From contig CM036771.1 of NCBI GenBank assembly GCA_020796225.1, forward strand, positions 31,812,703 to 31,876,702: a stretch of 64,000 bases of DNA, read 5' to 3'. This DNA is from Arion vulgaris (lineage: Eukaryota; Mollusca; Gastropoda; Stylommatophora; Arionidae). A program made the position numbers and the translations under genes. The notes under the pieces are model-generated. The model was not told the origin of the DNA. It did not search any database and saw only the letters and a program-made list of their open reading frames with translations. Positions 30,906 to 41,585 of this stretch are shown here, in pieces (position 1 is the first letter of the stretch; the number at the start of each line of letters is the position of its first letter).

Positions 30906-31184
30906 ATAACTCGCGTACTTGTTGCCAATGGCGAGATATATTTACTGTAGTTGCCGTTTGATTTATGTGCTTTTGTCCTTAATCTACTCTTTTCCTTATG
31001 ATTTGATATTCATCTGTTATTAATATGCTTTTGTGACTTGTTTTATATAACTTTTAGTTTACAAAACTCTGAGAGATGGCTAGTTTTTTTCTTTCTATTT
31101 GCTATTTGTACATTTTAATAGCAATTTCAATAGCACGGAGTCCTGGTAACATAGGATGGCAGATGTCGATCGGATATACAGAAC

Positions 31185-31705
31185 AGAATAGGGCAGGCGA
31201 AAACATCGTTTCCGATAGTGAGAAGCATATATGCAACAAGTCATTGTCAATTGAGATCATAATGAGAGTTATGCAGTGTTACATAGAACAATACTGACAT
31301 ACGGGTGCGAGTCATGGACAACGAACACACAGATCGAATAATCTCTGAGGACCACAGAAATGTCGTTTTATAGAAGAATGATGAGAATCCCATAGATTGC
31401 TAAAATGACTAATGTTGAGATGTTGAATAAAGTACAGAGAGTAATAAAGAGACAGAGAAAGCTTATCATCAATATAAAAAAGGGGCTGCCATCATTATTC
31501 GGGCATGTGATGAGGAGGGGAGGGTTAGAACACATCGTGACAACCGGTAAAATCGAGAGTAGGCGAGACAGAGGAAAACAATTTTGGATAGCCTAACTTC
31601 ATGGCACGGACGAGTGTCAACATCTGAGATGATAGCAAACACCAAAAACAGAGATTTGTGGAGATCCATTATCAACTACGCCAGCCGGCACGGCACCTAA
31701 TGATG
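31185..31705 (+). pseudogene. LINE-2 (RTE-like) ORF tail
   Basis: 'LTYGCESWTT' and 'RRMMRIP' are followed by 'SLFGHVMRRGGLEHIVTTGK' and IESRRDRGKQ. The tail then reads 'LTSWHGRVSTSEMIANTKNR' and ends in (TGA)n. These are the post-palm segments of an endonuclease/RT ORF. The frame is shifted at least three times. Confidence 0.8.
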
Positions 31706-31799
31706 ATGATTTTACACAACTCTGTCGTTGAGAGATAATTAGTTTTTTTTCTATTTGCTACTTAGACACAGTCACTCTTTCCTTAAACTGTCGTTAATA

Positions 31800-32290
31800 T
31801 AATAATAATTCCTCTCGTACCGTTATGTTACATAGGGCCTGCAAGTAACTTCTCCATACCACTTTATCCTGGGCAACTCGCTCAATCTCATCCATGGAAC
31901 TGAGACCGATACCTCTTGCAGCAAATTACGTTTCAGGGTCTCCTTAGGTCGACCTCTCTTTCTTGAACCCTTTGCATCCCACTTCAATGCCTGTTTTGAT
32001 ATTCGTTGATCATTTCTCCTCAAGGTGTGTCCAACATATCTCCATCTTCTCGCTCTTACAACAGTTGTTACTAGTGGTTGACCAGACATTTCTCCTCAAG
32101 GTGTGTCCAACATATCTCCATCTTCTCTTCTTACAACAGTCGTTACTAGTTGTTGACCAGACATTTCTCCTCAAGGTGTGTCCAACATATCTCCATCTTC
32201 TTTCTTATAACAGTTGTTACTAGTGGTTGACAGACATTTCTCTAAGGTTGCCCAACATATCTCCATCTTCTCTCTCTTACAACAGTCGTT
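31800..32290 (-). pseudogene. LINE-1 C terminus with 76-bp internal tandem repeats
   Basis: The minus strand reads 'RRWRYVGHTLRRNDQRISKQ', 'ALKWDAKGSRKRGRPKETLK' and a SSMDEIE-like end. Upstream of that, a unit of 74-76 bp is repeated about 3.5 times (32003-32290), beginning at 'catttctcctcaaggtgtg'. See findings. Confidence 0.85.
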
Positions 32291-32311
32291 ACTGCCTTTA
32301 ATACCGCTTTT

Positions 32312-32500
32312 GTAGGAGGTGTAGGACAGGAGAGACATGAGCCTGTGGAATTTAATGGCTGTATGGCTAGTGCAGTCGCCGCGATACTGTTGATTTTTTC
32401 TTCATGTCCTCGACAGAAGAAAACAAACTCGTTTACCTTACCGTGGATTGATCCTGGATCTCCCGTATGGGAGCCACGCTCTAATAAATTCGGGTAGTTG
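32312..32500 (-). repeat. SINE-I copy
   Basis: It matches 22660-22862. The minus-strand head holds 'tagagcgtggctcccatac' and 'ccaggatcaatccacgg'. Confidence 0.6.
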
Positions 32501-32504
32501 CTCC

Positions 32505-32705
32505 TTTCTAATTTTTATAAAATATAATTTTTGTATTTTTTAAATTGATATAAATTCTCACCATCCTTACAATTACAACAGGCACTCTCGTTCGTGTGAC
32601 GGTGTCTGTGCACTGCCGCTGAGATCTTCATGTGTAAGAAATAGAAGGAAGCACGCTGATTATTCACAGAAGCGCAGTAATTATGGCCCTAATAATCAAT
32701 CAATT
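32505..32705 (+). repeat. SINE-A 3' half
   Basis: 'cactgccgctgagatcttc' and 'atgtgtaagaaatag' match the end of SINE-A, finishing with 'aatcaatcaatt'. The 5' half is missing. Confidence 0.65.
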
Positions 32706-32706
32706 A

Positions 32707-32940
32707 AGACATGCGGCGGGTGTTTGCAGTAGTGAATATCCAGACAAGATTGCATCACAACAGCACAGTTAGCCTGGGCAGTTCATGTATTATGGTCTGG
32801 GGGCGTTCTTCCGTTGCTCAGCAACAGCCTGTTGAATGAGGACACAGCAATTGATGTTAAATCTATACAATGTTTTCATAAATTTAGATTGACATGTTGT
32901 ATGAGATCATTAATGCATTTGAATGCACATGCTACAGAAG
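32707..32940 (+). pseudogene. LINE-3 fragment (post-RNase H linker)
   Basis: 'SNSLLNEDTAIDVKSIQCFH' then KFRLTCC aligns with the segment after RNase H in the 17.2 kb copy (LYDCLLDEDTKIDIESNQRF, KQFGVTCC). A decayed 'GVCSSEYPDKIAS' before it is the last RNase H block. Confidence 0.7.
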
Positions 32941-33280
32941 AGTACTTAGAATATCATGGACATAGAAAAGAACAAATGCTTCTGTTCTGCAACAGCTTGA
33001 TATTAGTGAGAGATGGCTATTAAAAAAACATAACATCAAGGAAAATGTAATATTTCCGGCACATCAAACGACATGAGTGCCTAGTGAAGATAATTTTGGA
33101 GGGAATGATGCCTGGAAGAAGTATGAGCGGAAGACATTGAAGATGATGGGTGCAAGATGTCATTGACGATCTGAGAATGAACTGCTGCTGACGCCGGTCA
33201 ACTTGCACAGAACAGAGTTTTTCAGGACTGCTGTCATAGGAGCCAAGTTCCGGAATGGACAGGCTACTTGATGATGATTA
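32941..33280 (+). pseudogene. LINE-6 ORF C-terminal fragment
   Basis: 'RHIKRHECLVKIILEGMMPG' followed by W.QDVIDDL matches 30645-30905. It ends 'acttgatgatgatt', again a (TGA)n terminus. Confidence 0.7.
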
Positions 33281-33714
33281 ACAATTAGCTTTCCTTTACT
33301 TAAATGGGAAAGAAAATGAACCCTTTTGATGATACATCGAGGTATATTAGGTAATAGGGTGTTGGGCCTGTACTTTTCATTGACACGACACGATTGTCAT
33401 GCACACAATGTGTGATATGGTCAACATCACACCGGCCACCTTTACTTCACATTGCTTTGCCTGGTATCCAATTGAGACTGGGTCGACCTGAAAGCCGTTA
33501 CGGTCCGCAAAATATTCCCCGCCCACTGTGGAATGGAACCCGGACCAACTTTACTTGGGGATTTAAAATTACAAATATCTCTGATGTCAGAGTAGGGTTA
33601 GCCTAAATGTTGAGGATCACTAGTAATAAGGAAAGCATGCTTAAACGCAAAAATCTGCCGGATGAGCCATATTAGACGCCATGAATACGCCTAAATTCAT
33701 AGCTGGCGTATTCC
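33281..33714. other. unassigned sequence
   Basis: No gene or repeat recognised. Confidence 0.35.
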
Positions 33715-33980
33715 TGTGTGAAACCACTCGTCTGTTGCCGGGGCTCGCAAGGGGAGGAAAGAATAGTAATACACACTGCGACCTACAAGTCGCGGCGACT
33801 GAGGTAGTGACCTAGGAAGCTACACTAGTAAATAAAAAGCGTCGCATGAAATCGGATGTGATGGCCTACTTGAGATGCGCATAACTTGACTACATACAAT
33901 CGCTCTTAGGCTTTGATCACAAACAAATCACAAAGAGTGGTTTAACAAGTGGTCGATATGGAGAGTTTGAAGAAGTAGAA
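33715..33980 (+). repeat. SINE-B copy
   Basis: Full length with small deletions, such as a shortened 'aagtcgcggcgactg' block. The tail is a weak GAAGAAG. Confidence 0.8.
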
Positions 33981-34050
33981 TAGCAGGCGAACGTAAAAAA
34001 TCAATAGAACAACTAGATTAAAACAGATACACATTGAAAGAATGAACATT

Positions 34051-35685
34051 TATACAGTGACAATGAAATCAAAATACCACAGTAACTACCGATACTTTAT
34101 ACAGTGACAATGAAATCAAAATACCACAGTAACTACCGATACTTTATACAGTGACAATGAAATCAAAATACCACAGTAACTACCGATACTTTATACAGTG
34201 ACAATGAAATCAAAATACCACAGTAACTACCGATACTTTATACAGTGACAATGAAATCAAAATACCACAGTAACTACCGATACTTTATACAGTGACAATG
34301 AAATCAAAATACCACAGTAACTACCGATACTTTATACAGTGACAATGAAATCAAAATACCACAGTAACTACCGATACGTTATACAGTGACAATGAAATCA
34401 AAATACCACAGTAACTACCGATACTTTATACAGGACAATGAAATCAAAATCACAGTAACACGATACTTTATACAGTGACAAGAATCAAAATACCACAGTA
34501 ACTACCGATACTTTATACAGTGACAATGAAATCAAAATACCACAGTAACTACCGATACTTTATACAGTGACAATGAAATCAAAATACCACAGTAACTACC
34601 GATACTTTATACAGTGACAATGAAATCAAAATACCACAGTAACTACCGATACTTTATACAGTGACAATGAAATCAAAATACCACAGTAACTACCGATACT
34701 TTATACAGTGACAATGAAATCAAAATACCACAGTAACTACCGATACTTTATACAGTGACAATGAAATCAAAATACCACAGTAACTACCGATACTTTATAC
34801 AGTGACAATGAAATCAAAATACCACAGTAACTACCGATACTTTATACAGTGACAATGAAATCACAATACCACAGTAACTACCGATACGTTATACAGTGAC
34901 AATGAAATCAAAATACCACAGTAACTACCGATACTTTATACAGTGACAATGAAATCAAAATACCACAGTAACTACCGATACTTTATACAGTGACAATGAA
35001 ATCAAAATACCACAGTAACTACCGATACTTTATACAGTGACAATGAAATCAAAATACCACAGTAACTACCGATACTTTATACAGTGACAATGAAATCAAA
35101 ATACCACAGTAACTACCGATACTTTATACAGTGACAATGAAATCAAAATACCACAGTAACTACCGATACTTTATACAGTGACAATGAAATCAAAATACCA
35201 CAGTAACTACCGATACTTTATACAGTGACAATGAAATCAAAATACCACAGTAACTACCGATACTTTATACAATACAATGAAATCACTAAACCACAGAACT
35301 ACCGATACATCTTATACTGTACAATGAAATCAAAATATCACAGTAACTACCGATACTTTATACAGTGACAATGAAATCAAAATACCACAGTAACTACCGA
35401 TACTTTATACAGTGACAATGAAATCAAAATACCACAGTAACTACCGATACTTTATACAGTGACAATGAAATCAAAATACCACAGTAACTACCGATACTTT
35501 ATACAGTGACAATGAAATCAAAATACCACAGTAACTACCGATACTTTATACAGTGACAATGAAATCAAAATACCACAGTAACTACCGATACTTTATACAG
35601 TGACAATGAAATCAAAATACCACAGTAACTACCGATACTTTATACAGTGACAATGAAATCAAAATACCACAGTAACTACCGATAC
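34051..35685. repeat. 47-bp minisatellite, about 35 copies
   Basis: The unit contains 'ttatacagtgacaatgaaat', 'caaaataccacagtaac' and 'taccgatac'. Copies are almost identical, apart from two patches full of single-base deletions (34430-34495 and 35270-35335) that look like consensus errors. Confidence 0.95.
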
Positions 35686-35734
35686 GCGTATTATAATAAT
35701 ATCAATAAATTCTACTTAGAAAAAAATTCTCTGA

Positions 35735-36092
35735 GGGCAACAAGAGATGTGATTTTACAGAAGAATGATGAGAATCTTATGGACTGCTAAAATGACTAAT
35801 GTGCAGGTGTTGAATGAGGTCAAGACACAGAGAAAATGTATCATCAATATAAGAAAGAGGCAGTCATCATTTTTCGGGCATGTGATGAGGAGGGAGGTTT
35901 AGAACATATTGTAACAATTGGTAAAATCGAGGGGAAACGAGGCAGGGGAAGACAGAGAGAAGAAATTGTGGATAGTCTGACTTCATGACATGGAAGAGCG
36001 TCAACATCTGAGATGATAGCAAACACCAGAGACAGAGGTATGTGGAGATGCATGATCGCTAACGCCAGCCGGAGCGGCACCCGATGATGATG
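35735..36092 (+). pseudogene. LINE-2 (RTE-like) ORF tail
   Basis: 'KRQSSFFGHVMRRE' and KIEGKRGRGRQRE-like stretches, then 'STSEMIANTRDRGMWRCMIA' and NASRSGTR before (TGA)n. It is the best-preserved LINE-2 tail here. Confidence 0.8.
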
Positions 36093-36265
36093 ACCCAATG
36101 GACGAGTTAAATATATAGTGCAAAGAAGGCAACTTGTAGATGGTATAATTGTTTGAATAGCAACAAAATATTTGGTAGCGTCGGGAACATGTGTAGTTCA
36201 CATGCAAGTTTTCAAGTTATTTCATCAAAGGGTTACAAAGATACACATTTTTATCTGTGGGCATG
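36093..36265. other. unassigned sequence
   Basis: Nothing recognised. Confidence 0.3.
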
Positions 36266-36267
36266 AC

Positions 36268-36600
36268 AAGTTGAACGTCCGAGTGGTTACCGGGGGCTAA
36301 ATTAGGGGTGTAAAGAATATAACCACTGTTACCTGTCACGCATGTCATAAGAGGCGACTAAGGAGGTTGGGGCTAGCTACCCCTCCCCGTAAAAATCACT
36401 AGATAGCTACAGAAAACACAACCAGGAAAATTCATAGCTTGCCAACTGAGGAAGGAGGACCCCCACAAGGAGGGACACATGGCAAGAAAATGGGGAGATA
36501 GTGGAGAGATCTGGAAAAGATGGCCTTGGATAGGCAGACTTGGAAGGCCTTGATTGTGGACTTATGCCTCCCTAAGGGCGAAGAGTGAAGACGATGACAT
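36268..36600 (+). repeat. SINE-C with LINE-5-like tail
   Basis: Plus-strand twin of 25735-26072. The head is 'cgtccgagtggttaccgggg', the core 'ggttggggctagctacccct', and the tail encodes 'LDRQTWKALIVDLCLPKGEE' before a stop. Confidence 0.8.
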
Positions 36601-36779
36601 GTTGAACGGACTATAATATTCATAACACCACAAGCACTGACCATCACTTGCAACAATAAATATCACATTTTCAAATCACATTATCAACATAGAGTTATGT
36701 CATGAAAATAATACTGAAAGAATAAGGAGTGTGAGAGAACCACAGAGGAAGTACCGGGGCCAATGAACATGACCCAAAA

Positions 36780-36985
36780 CTAGACAATTCTTTCTCTATA
36801 TCGCTGGATTTTTCATCGCAGAGATGGCACATCATCTGCCGAGAGTATTGTATAAATCACGGACTCATCGATGCAGAAACAATCTTAGGGATCTCCAGGG
36901 GGAAAATTCATTCAATTGAACGAAGACGTTCGGATTCGAACCCGCAACCTTGAGAACATAAGGTAAACGGGTATACAAGCATTAT
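36780..36985 (-). repeat. SINE-D, diverged
   Basis: B box kept on the minus strand ('gttgcgggttcgaatccgaa'). The body is degraded. Confidence 0.65.
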
Positions 36986-37151
36986 CAATAGAAAATAGTA
37001 CTGGGAAAAACTGCAACACATCAAAAGATACCGCGTAAACAAATAGCTTCTTTTTTCCGATCCAGAAGCACTTGAGCTTTTCAGCTGTTCGACTCGGTGC
37101 CATGGACATCGTAACCCTTCGGTTCGGTGCCACGAACACCGTAAATCTGGG

Positions 37152-37240
37152 AATCTGTGGCTTTTTCTGTCATCCCGCGGAATTGAACCCGCACACAGAG
37201 GGATAGTCACCCGTAGTCCAACGCGCTACGAACACGCTGG
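37152..37240 (-). repeat. tRNA-like sequence
   Basis: On the minus strand 'gtagcgcgttggactacggg' is A-box-like and 'gcgggttcaattccgc' forms a closed T arm (GCGG/CCGC). I could not close an acceptor stem, so a SINE head or tRNA pseudogene is more likely than an active gene. Confidence 0.5.
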
Positions 37241-37394
37241 GCAGACGGACAAATAGCTTATTTACACGCAATAACTCCCACACACTAGCTCCCACACACT
37301 AGCTCCCACACACTAGGATCAATCGGTAATAAGGGCTCTTCTTCACCACACTCCCGTCATTTTTGAAGGATACAAACCACGCTTTGTCTGTCTT

Positions 37395-37688
37395 TTCTAC
37401 CATTGAGTTGCTACCGAGAGAACCTACCGTCTCTTCCTCCTTGATGTGTGCTCATTGTACACTTCTATACCTCATCCTGACGGCCTTATAACTCTCCAGT
37501 TCTTTCTCAATAGCAGAACTAATCCACTTGTGTCAACTTCTGCTCTCCTTCGTCTTGCGGAACTAGTTCTCACTCTTAACTCCTTTCAGTTTAATGACCA
37601 ATTCTTTGAGCAGATCAGTGGGGTTGCCATGGGTACTAAAATGGGACCTAGTTATGCTTGTCTTTTCATGGGTTATCTTGAACACCTA
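37395..37688 (+). pseudogene. Penelope-like RT, N-terminal fragment (blocks A and B)
   Basis: Frame: DVCSLYTSIP (catalytic Asp of block A), then a DGL helix, 'LAELVLTLNSFQFNDQFFEQ', and AMGTKMGPSYA (block B). It ends at EHL, where the transposon begins. A frameshift lies just upstream of 37440. Reverse transcription for retrotransposition is the family role. This piece alone cannot act. Confidence 0.85.
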
Positions 37689-39857
37689 TAGTCTGTCCAT
37701 TAATTTGTGAGCACGTTTGAAATTGATTTTCTCGAAAACTACCTGTTGGATCTCAGTGATTTTTGCAAGCAGCCTTAGAATATCCATGACGCTAGAGAAA
37801 TATTTTTTCCAAGAAAATTTGATGTAGTTTGAAATATTTCTTCTTCAGGTTATATTAAAATCAACCTCACCGGATTGTACACAATAGTAACAGATTTACG
37901 GTACACAGACGCGTTGTTCTAAAAATACATTATGGTAACATTGAAATATCGTGAGTTTCACGAATTCCCGTGCACATAACCCAGTCGACTTTGAAAGCGG
38001 AAAGCATATGACGTTATAATTGGGATACCGTTGTATAGTTATAGGCGTATCTCGCTATTTGTATGAAGCTATTGTATCATATTTGTTGGCTTATCAAAAC
38101 TGACATTGATATCACATTCATAATGAGTCTGAAGTGCACATTTATAACAATGCAGAAGGTTACAGTTTTACTATACCAACACTTCCGTAGGGAATCTAAG
38201 AGGTCATCTATATTGCGATATTCATAACCCTGAGAAACGAACGCAACTGGCGCTTGGTCTGAATAGAGAATCCTTTTCCCGATGGATTAAACAGGACACA
38301 AAGTGCACTAATGTCAAGCAAGGAAGGAAAAGAACAATTGACGACTTTGACATAGATGTCATAAGACGGAGCTCTTGAAAATGTTTGCGACAAATCAACT
38401 TGTTACTCTCAGGAAACTGAAATTAAAACTGCAATCATAATGCAGCATAGACATTTCTAAAAGTACTCTATGAAAAATTGTAAGAGCCGCCGGCTTCACC
38501 TTCAGAAAAACTATAGGCGGCAGGAATATTATTTGTGAAAAGCCACATTTAATTGCTGCCCGAAGTAAATACCTGAGGCAGATCCGTGAGCGGCGGACGC
38601 AAGGCTATGATATTGTATATTTAGATGAATCCTGGGTCAATGCTCACCACACCAATGCTAAAGAATGGCAATCAGTAGACGGTGAACAGAAAAGAAAAAT
38701 ACCAAGCAGCAAAGGCCAGCGTATTATACTAACACATGCAGGAAGTAGTGAAGAAGGTCTTGTCCATGACGCTGGACTTATTTTCCAATCAAAAGTACCG
38801 ACGGTAGGGACTACCACACAGAAATGAATGGACATATTTTCAGGCACTGGATGGAGAAAGATCTACTTCCAATTCTAAACTGACCATCATGCTTGGTAAT
38901 GGATAATGCATCCTATCACAACGCAGTATCAGCGGAAGACAAAGTACCAACTGCATCAAATACAAAAGATCAAATTAGGACTTGGCTTGCTAAGGAAAAT
39001 GTCAGCTTCGATGATACATATTTGAAACCCGAGTTGTTGCACCTGGTGAGGATGACAAATAAGACAAAGGTGTTTCATATTGGCAAAATCATTGCGGAAT
39101 ACGGCCACGCGTCTTTGCGACTACCTCCATATCATGCTCAATCCGATAGAGCTTGTCTGGGCTAAAGTAAAGGGCAAGTTGCCGAACAGAACAGGACGTT
39201 TAAAATGTGTGATGTTGAAGTTCTGACACGTGAGTCCTTCTCAATGATAGACATGCAGTTCTGGAAGAAGTGTGTTGAACATGTGCTCCGAGAGGAAGAC
39301 GAGTACTGGCACCGAGATGGATTACAATTTGTCCAGCCAGTAACAATTATCAACCTCATGGAATCGTCAGATTCGGGATGATACAAATCATATTTTGATT
39401 ACAGACTGAGAAATAGCAACGTATACATTTCCATATCCAAATGCGTCTACCATCATACAATTTGTGGTGAAGTTAAGACACCCTGGGGTCTAATGGTGAC
39501 CGAAGGGGAGGACTAACTGTTGCATATTGTATCCAAGTTCACGATTGCACATAAAGGGCAACACACTTAATTACTTGACCTATCAAGTTAATATGGAGAT
39601 ACACCTATGAATAGAATTGACATGGACAAATTCTAGGGATACTGTAAAATCTAAAATTTGAGCCCCGTATTTGCAATTGTCATAAAAGATCAAAGGAATT
39701 CGCCGATGTGCAAAATCCGTAGCATCTATGGACTACTGGTTAGCTTTATTTTAGCGTCATCGATATTCTAAGGCTGCATGCAAAAATCACTGAGATCCAA
39801 CAGGTAGTTTTCGAGAAAATCAATTTCAAACGTGCTCACGAATTAATGGACAGACTA
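37689..39857 (+). mobile_element. DDE transposon (DD82E-like IS630/Tc1/mariner relative), copy 1
   Basis: The element begins 'tagtctgtccattaatt' and ends 'aattaatggacagacta'. The inverted repeat continues inward for about 100 bp through 'ttgattttctcgaaaactac' and 'ctcagtgat' to the 'agcgtcat' region. TA flanks both ends (37687-37688 and 39858-39859). The transposase is broken by indels. A near-identical second copy is at 59977-61952. Removing this element leaves the Penelope RT in frame. Confidence 0.9.
38122..39383 (+). pseudogene. DDE transposase, copy 1 (frameshifted)
   Basis: N-terminal helix-turn-helix-like region: 'LGLNRESFSRWIKQDTKCTN'. Catalytic blocks: 'YDIVYLDESWVNAH' (first Asp, about 38620), 'VMDNASYHNAV' (second Asp, codon 38902) and PYHA...IELVW (Glu, near 39149). 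Between the second Asp and the Glu I count about 83 residues, once a 5-base deletion at 39139 is allowed for. That is far longer than the 34-41 residues of ordinary Tc1/mariner enzymes. Frameshifts include a lost A in 'ccaatcaaaagtacc' (about 38790) and indels near 38195 and 38475. About 400 codons if undamaged. Its role would be cut-and-paste transposition at TA. Confidence 0.8.
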
Positions 39858-40150
39858 TAGTATGGACTACATATGATTGCCCCCTTCCGTCTGTCTATCA
39901 CAGATACATTGATGACTGTATTGGCATCACTGATATGCCTGAAGCCGATTTGTCACGCTTCATTAATTTCATTAATGTTTTCAACCCTTCTATTCGTTTT
40001 ACTTCTCACATCTCCACTACTTGTGTCAACTTTCTTGACATTACTATCACCTTACGCCTATCCGCTATCACTACATCAGTATATTACAAGCCTACTGATG
40101 CACATAGTTTCTCCTCTATACTTCTTCCCATCCCCGGGCTTGTCGTGACT
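39858..40150 (+). pseudogene. Penelope-like RT, C-terminal fragment (block C)
   Basis: Frame from the junction: VYHRYIDDCIGITD (RYIDD, the two catalytic Asp residues), 'RFTSHISTTCVNFLDITITL', then 'SVYYKPTDAHSF'. A frameshift at about 40090-40150 moves reading into the next frame. FLDI and YYKPTD are standard Penelope landmarks. Confidence 0.85.
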
Positions 40151-40152
40151 CT

Positions 40153-40971
40153 TTGCCATTCTCGCAGCTCTTACGCCTTCGTGGCCTTTGTAGTGAGGAC
40201 GATGATTTTCTTGAGAGAGCTCGCGAGATGCTTGATTTCTTTCGTAGGCGCCTATACCCGGAGAGGGTGCTTGTCTCGGCTATGCATCGAGTTCAGAAAA
40301 TCACTCGCCAGCAGGCCCTTACCAGTCAGCATAGGACTACTAACTCTGACAGAGTAAAACTTATCTTAACTTACCACCCCCATAGTTCCCTGGTGAAAAA
40401 TGTTTTATTCCGTCATCTGTCTCTCCTTAGATCAGATCCTGAGACCCGTTCTGTCTTCCTCAACTATCCTTTGGTGTCTTACAGACGGGACAGAAGTCTT
40501 AAGGATATGTTGGTACACAGTCGCCTTAAGTCCAATATCCAGACTCATTTTGGCACTGTCCAGTGTGGCCGTCGGCGTTGCAACACGTGTGCTTATGTGA
40601 TACAGACGCGTACTGTATCTTTTCCTTTAGGCACGTTTCTTATTGACGATGGGTTCACATGCGAGTCCCGTAATCTTATCTATGCCATCATCTGTAAGCG
40701 GTGTAACAAGGCTTATATCGGCGAGACAGGCAAGAGGCTCAGTGACCGATTCGCCCAACACTTACGCGACATACGCCAATGCTCTGTGACCCCTGTAGCC
40801 ACCCATTTCAATGATACTGGCCATTTAGGTGCTCACGATGTCCAGGTCACAGCCATCCGATCATGTTCCTCGGATGATCGCAGTCGATTTGCTCTGGAGA
40901 ATCGGTTGATTTCTTTGTATGGTACCTTGCGACCACGCGGGCTCAACGTATTACATTCTTATGCTTCTTAG
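40153..40971 (+). pseudogene. Penelope-like element connector and GIY-YIG endonuclease domain
   Basis: A 272-codon open frame, the longest in the window. Residues about 1-100 are the RT-EN connector (LRLRGLCSEDDDFLERA, then RRLYPERVL). A Cys cluster 'CGRRRCNTCAYV' sits at about 136-147. The GIY-YIG-type core 'LIYAIICKRCNKAYIGETGK' is at about 175-194, then 'RLSDRFAQHLRDI' with the catalytic Arg and His region, and 'ENRLISLYGTLRPRGLN' with the Glu. This single-strand-nicking nuclease primes insertion in the family. The domain looks undamaged, although the upstream RT frame is broken. Confidence 0.9.
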
Positions 40972-41330
40972 TACTTTCTCTTCCCATGCTTTGTAATCTA
41001 TATGGGTATATGTTGCATGTATTCAAGTTATATATTTACTAGATGTTTCATTGTTTCTTTTCCTTTCTATTTCTAGTTTTTATGTGTTTTTGTGTTACAT
41101 TTATTTCGTTATTCGTTTTTATTCCAGATTTTCCTTAGATACGTTTGTATTTGGTCGTCCATTTGTGTTTCATTTTAATTTGTCACTCCTGTTTGTTCGT
41201 TTGTTTGATAAAGGCCTTGTTGGTCGAAACGTTGCTGTATTTTGTCATTGTTTTTGTAATTTGTAAAACTACAGTACTTTGTAATTACGTGTTTTGCCAA
41301 TCAAATAGTGTTACTGCAGTTCCATATATA
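40972..41330 (+). repeat. Penelope 3' tail with hammerhead-like core
   Basis: The 3' untranslated end. The candidate core is TTGATAA (41205-41211), a GGCC...GGTC stem, and GAAAC (41226-41230), followed by 'gtaaaactacagtactttg' and 'acgtgttttgcc'. It ends in (AT)n. Confidence 0.7.
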
Positions 41331-41337
41331 TATACTG

Positions 41338-41585
41338 ACTCTTCTTCTTTGAACGCTCCATACCGAAACTTGTTAACCGCTCTTTATGATTTGTATATGA
41401 TCTGAGACTAAGAGCGATTGAACGCTGTGCAAGTTATGCCCCTACAAGTAGGCTGCACGTCCGATTTCTGCGACGCTTTTTATTTACTACGGTAGCTTCT
41501 TTAGACCGCTACATCAGTCGCCTCTTACAACGTGCCTTGTAGGTTTCAACGTTACTATTCTTGGCTCCCCTTGAGAGCCCAGGCA
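41338..41585 (-). repeat. SINE-B copy
   Basis: Reverse-oriented, tail to head, directly after the Penelope tail. Confidence 0.8.

Larger units (their letters stand above)
37385..41330 (+). mobile_element. Penelope-like retroelement, split by a DNA transposon
   Basis: Left part 37385-37688 carries RT block A ('LDVCSLYTSIPHPDGLITLQ') and block B ('QISGVAMGTKMGPSYACLFM'). Right part 39858-41330 carries RT block C (RYIDD), the connector and a GIY-YIG nuclease, then a 3' tail. The order RT then GIY-YIG is diagnostic of Penelope-like elements. The insertion lies within the RT, between blocks B and C. The start of the RT is missing, so the element is 5' truncated as well as interrupted. Repeats of its tail occur at 5.9, 9.2, 16.0, 30.5 and 54.1 kb. 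Confidence 0.9.

Noticed and set aside
34051..35685. 47-bp array as derived from the Penelope tail
   Set aside because: Short words such as 'attttg.cattgt' are similar by eye, but no long match could be followed.
40153..40971. GIY-YIG frame as a homing endonuclease or host repair nuclease (SLX1-like)
   Set aside because: It follows Penelope RT blocks A, B and C in order and carries the Penelope connector, so it is the element's own nuclease.
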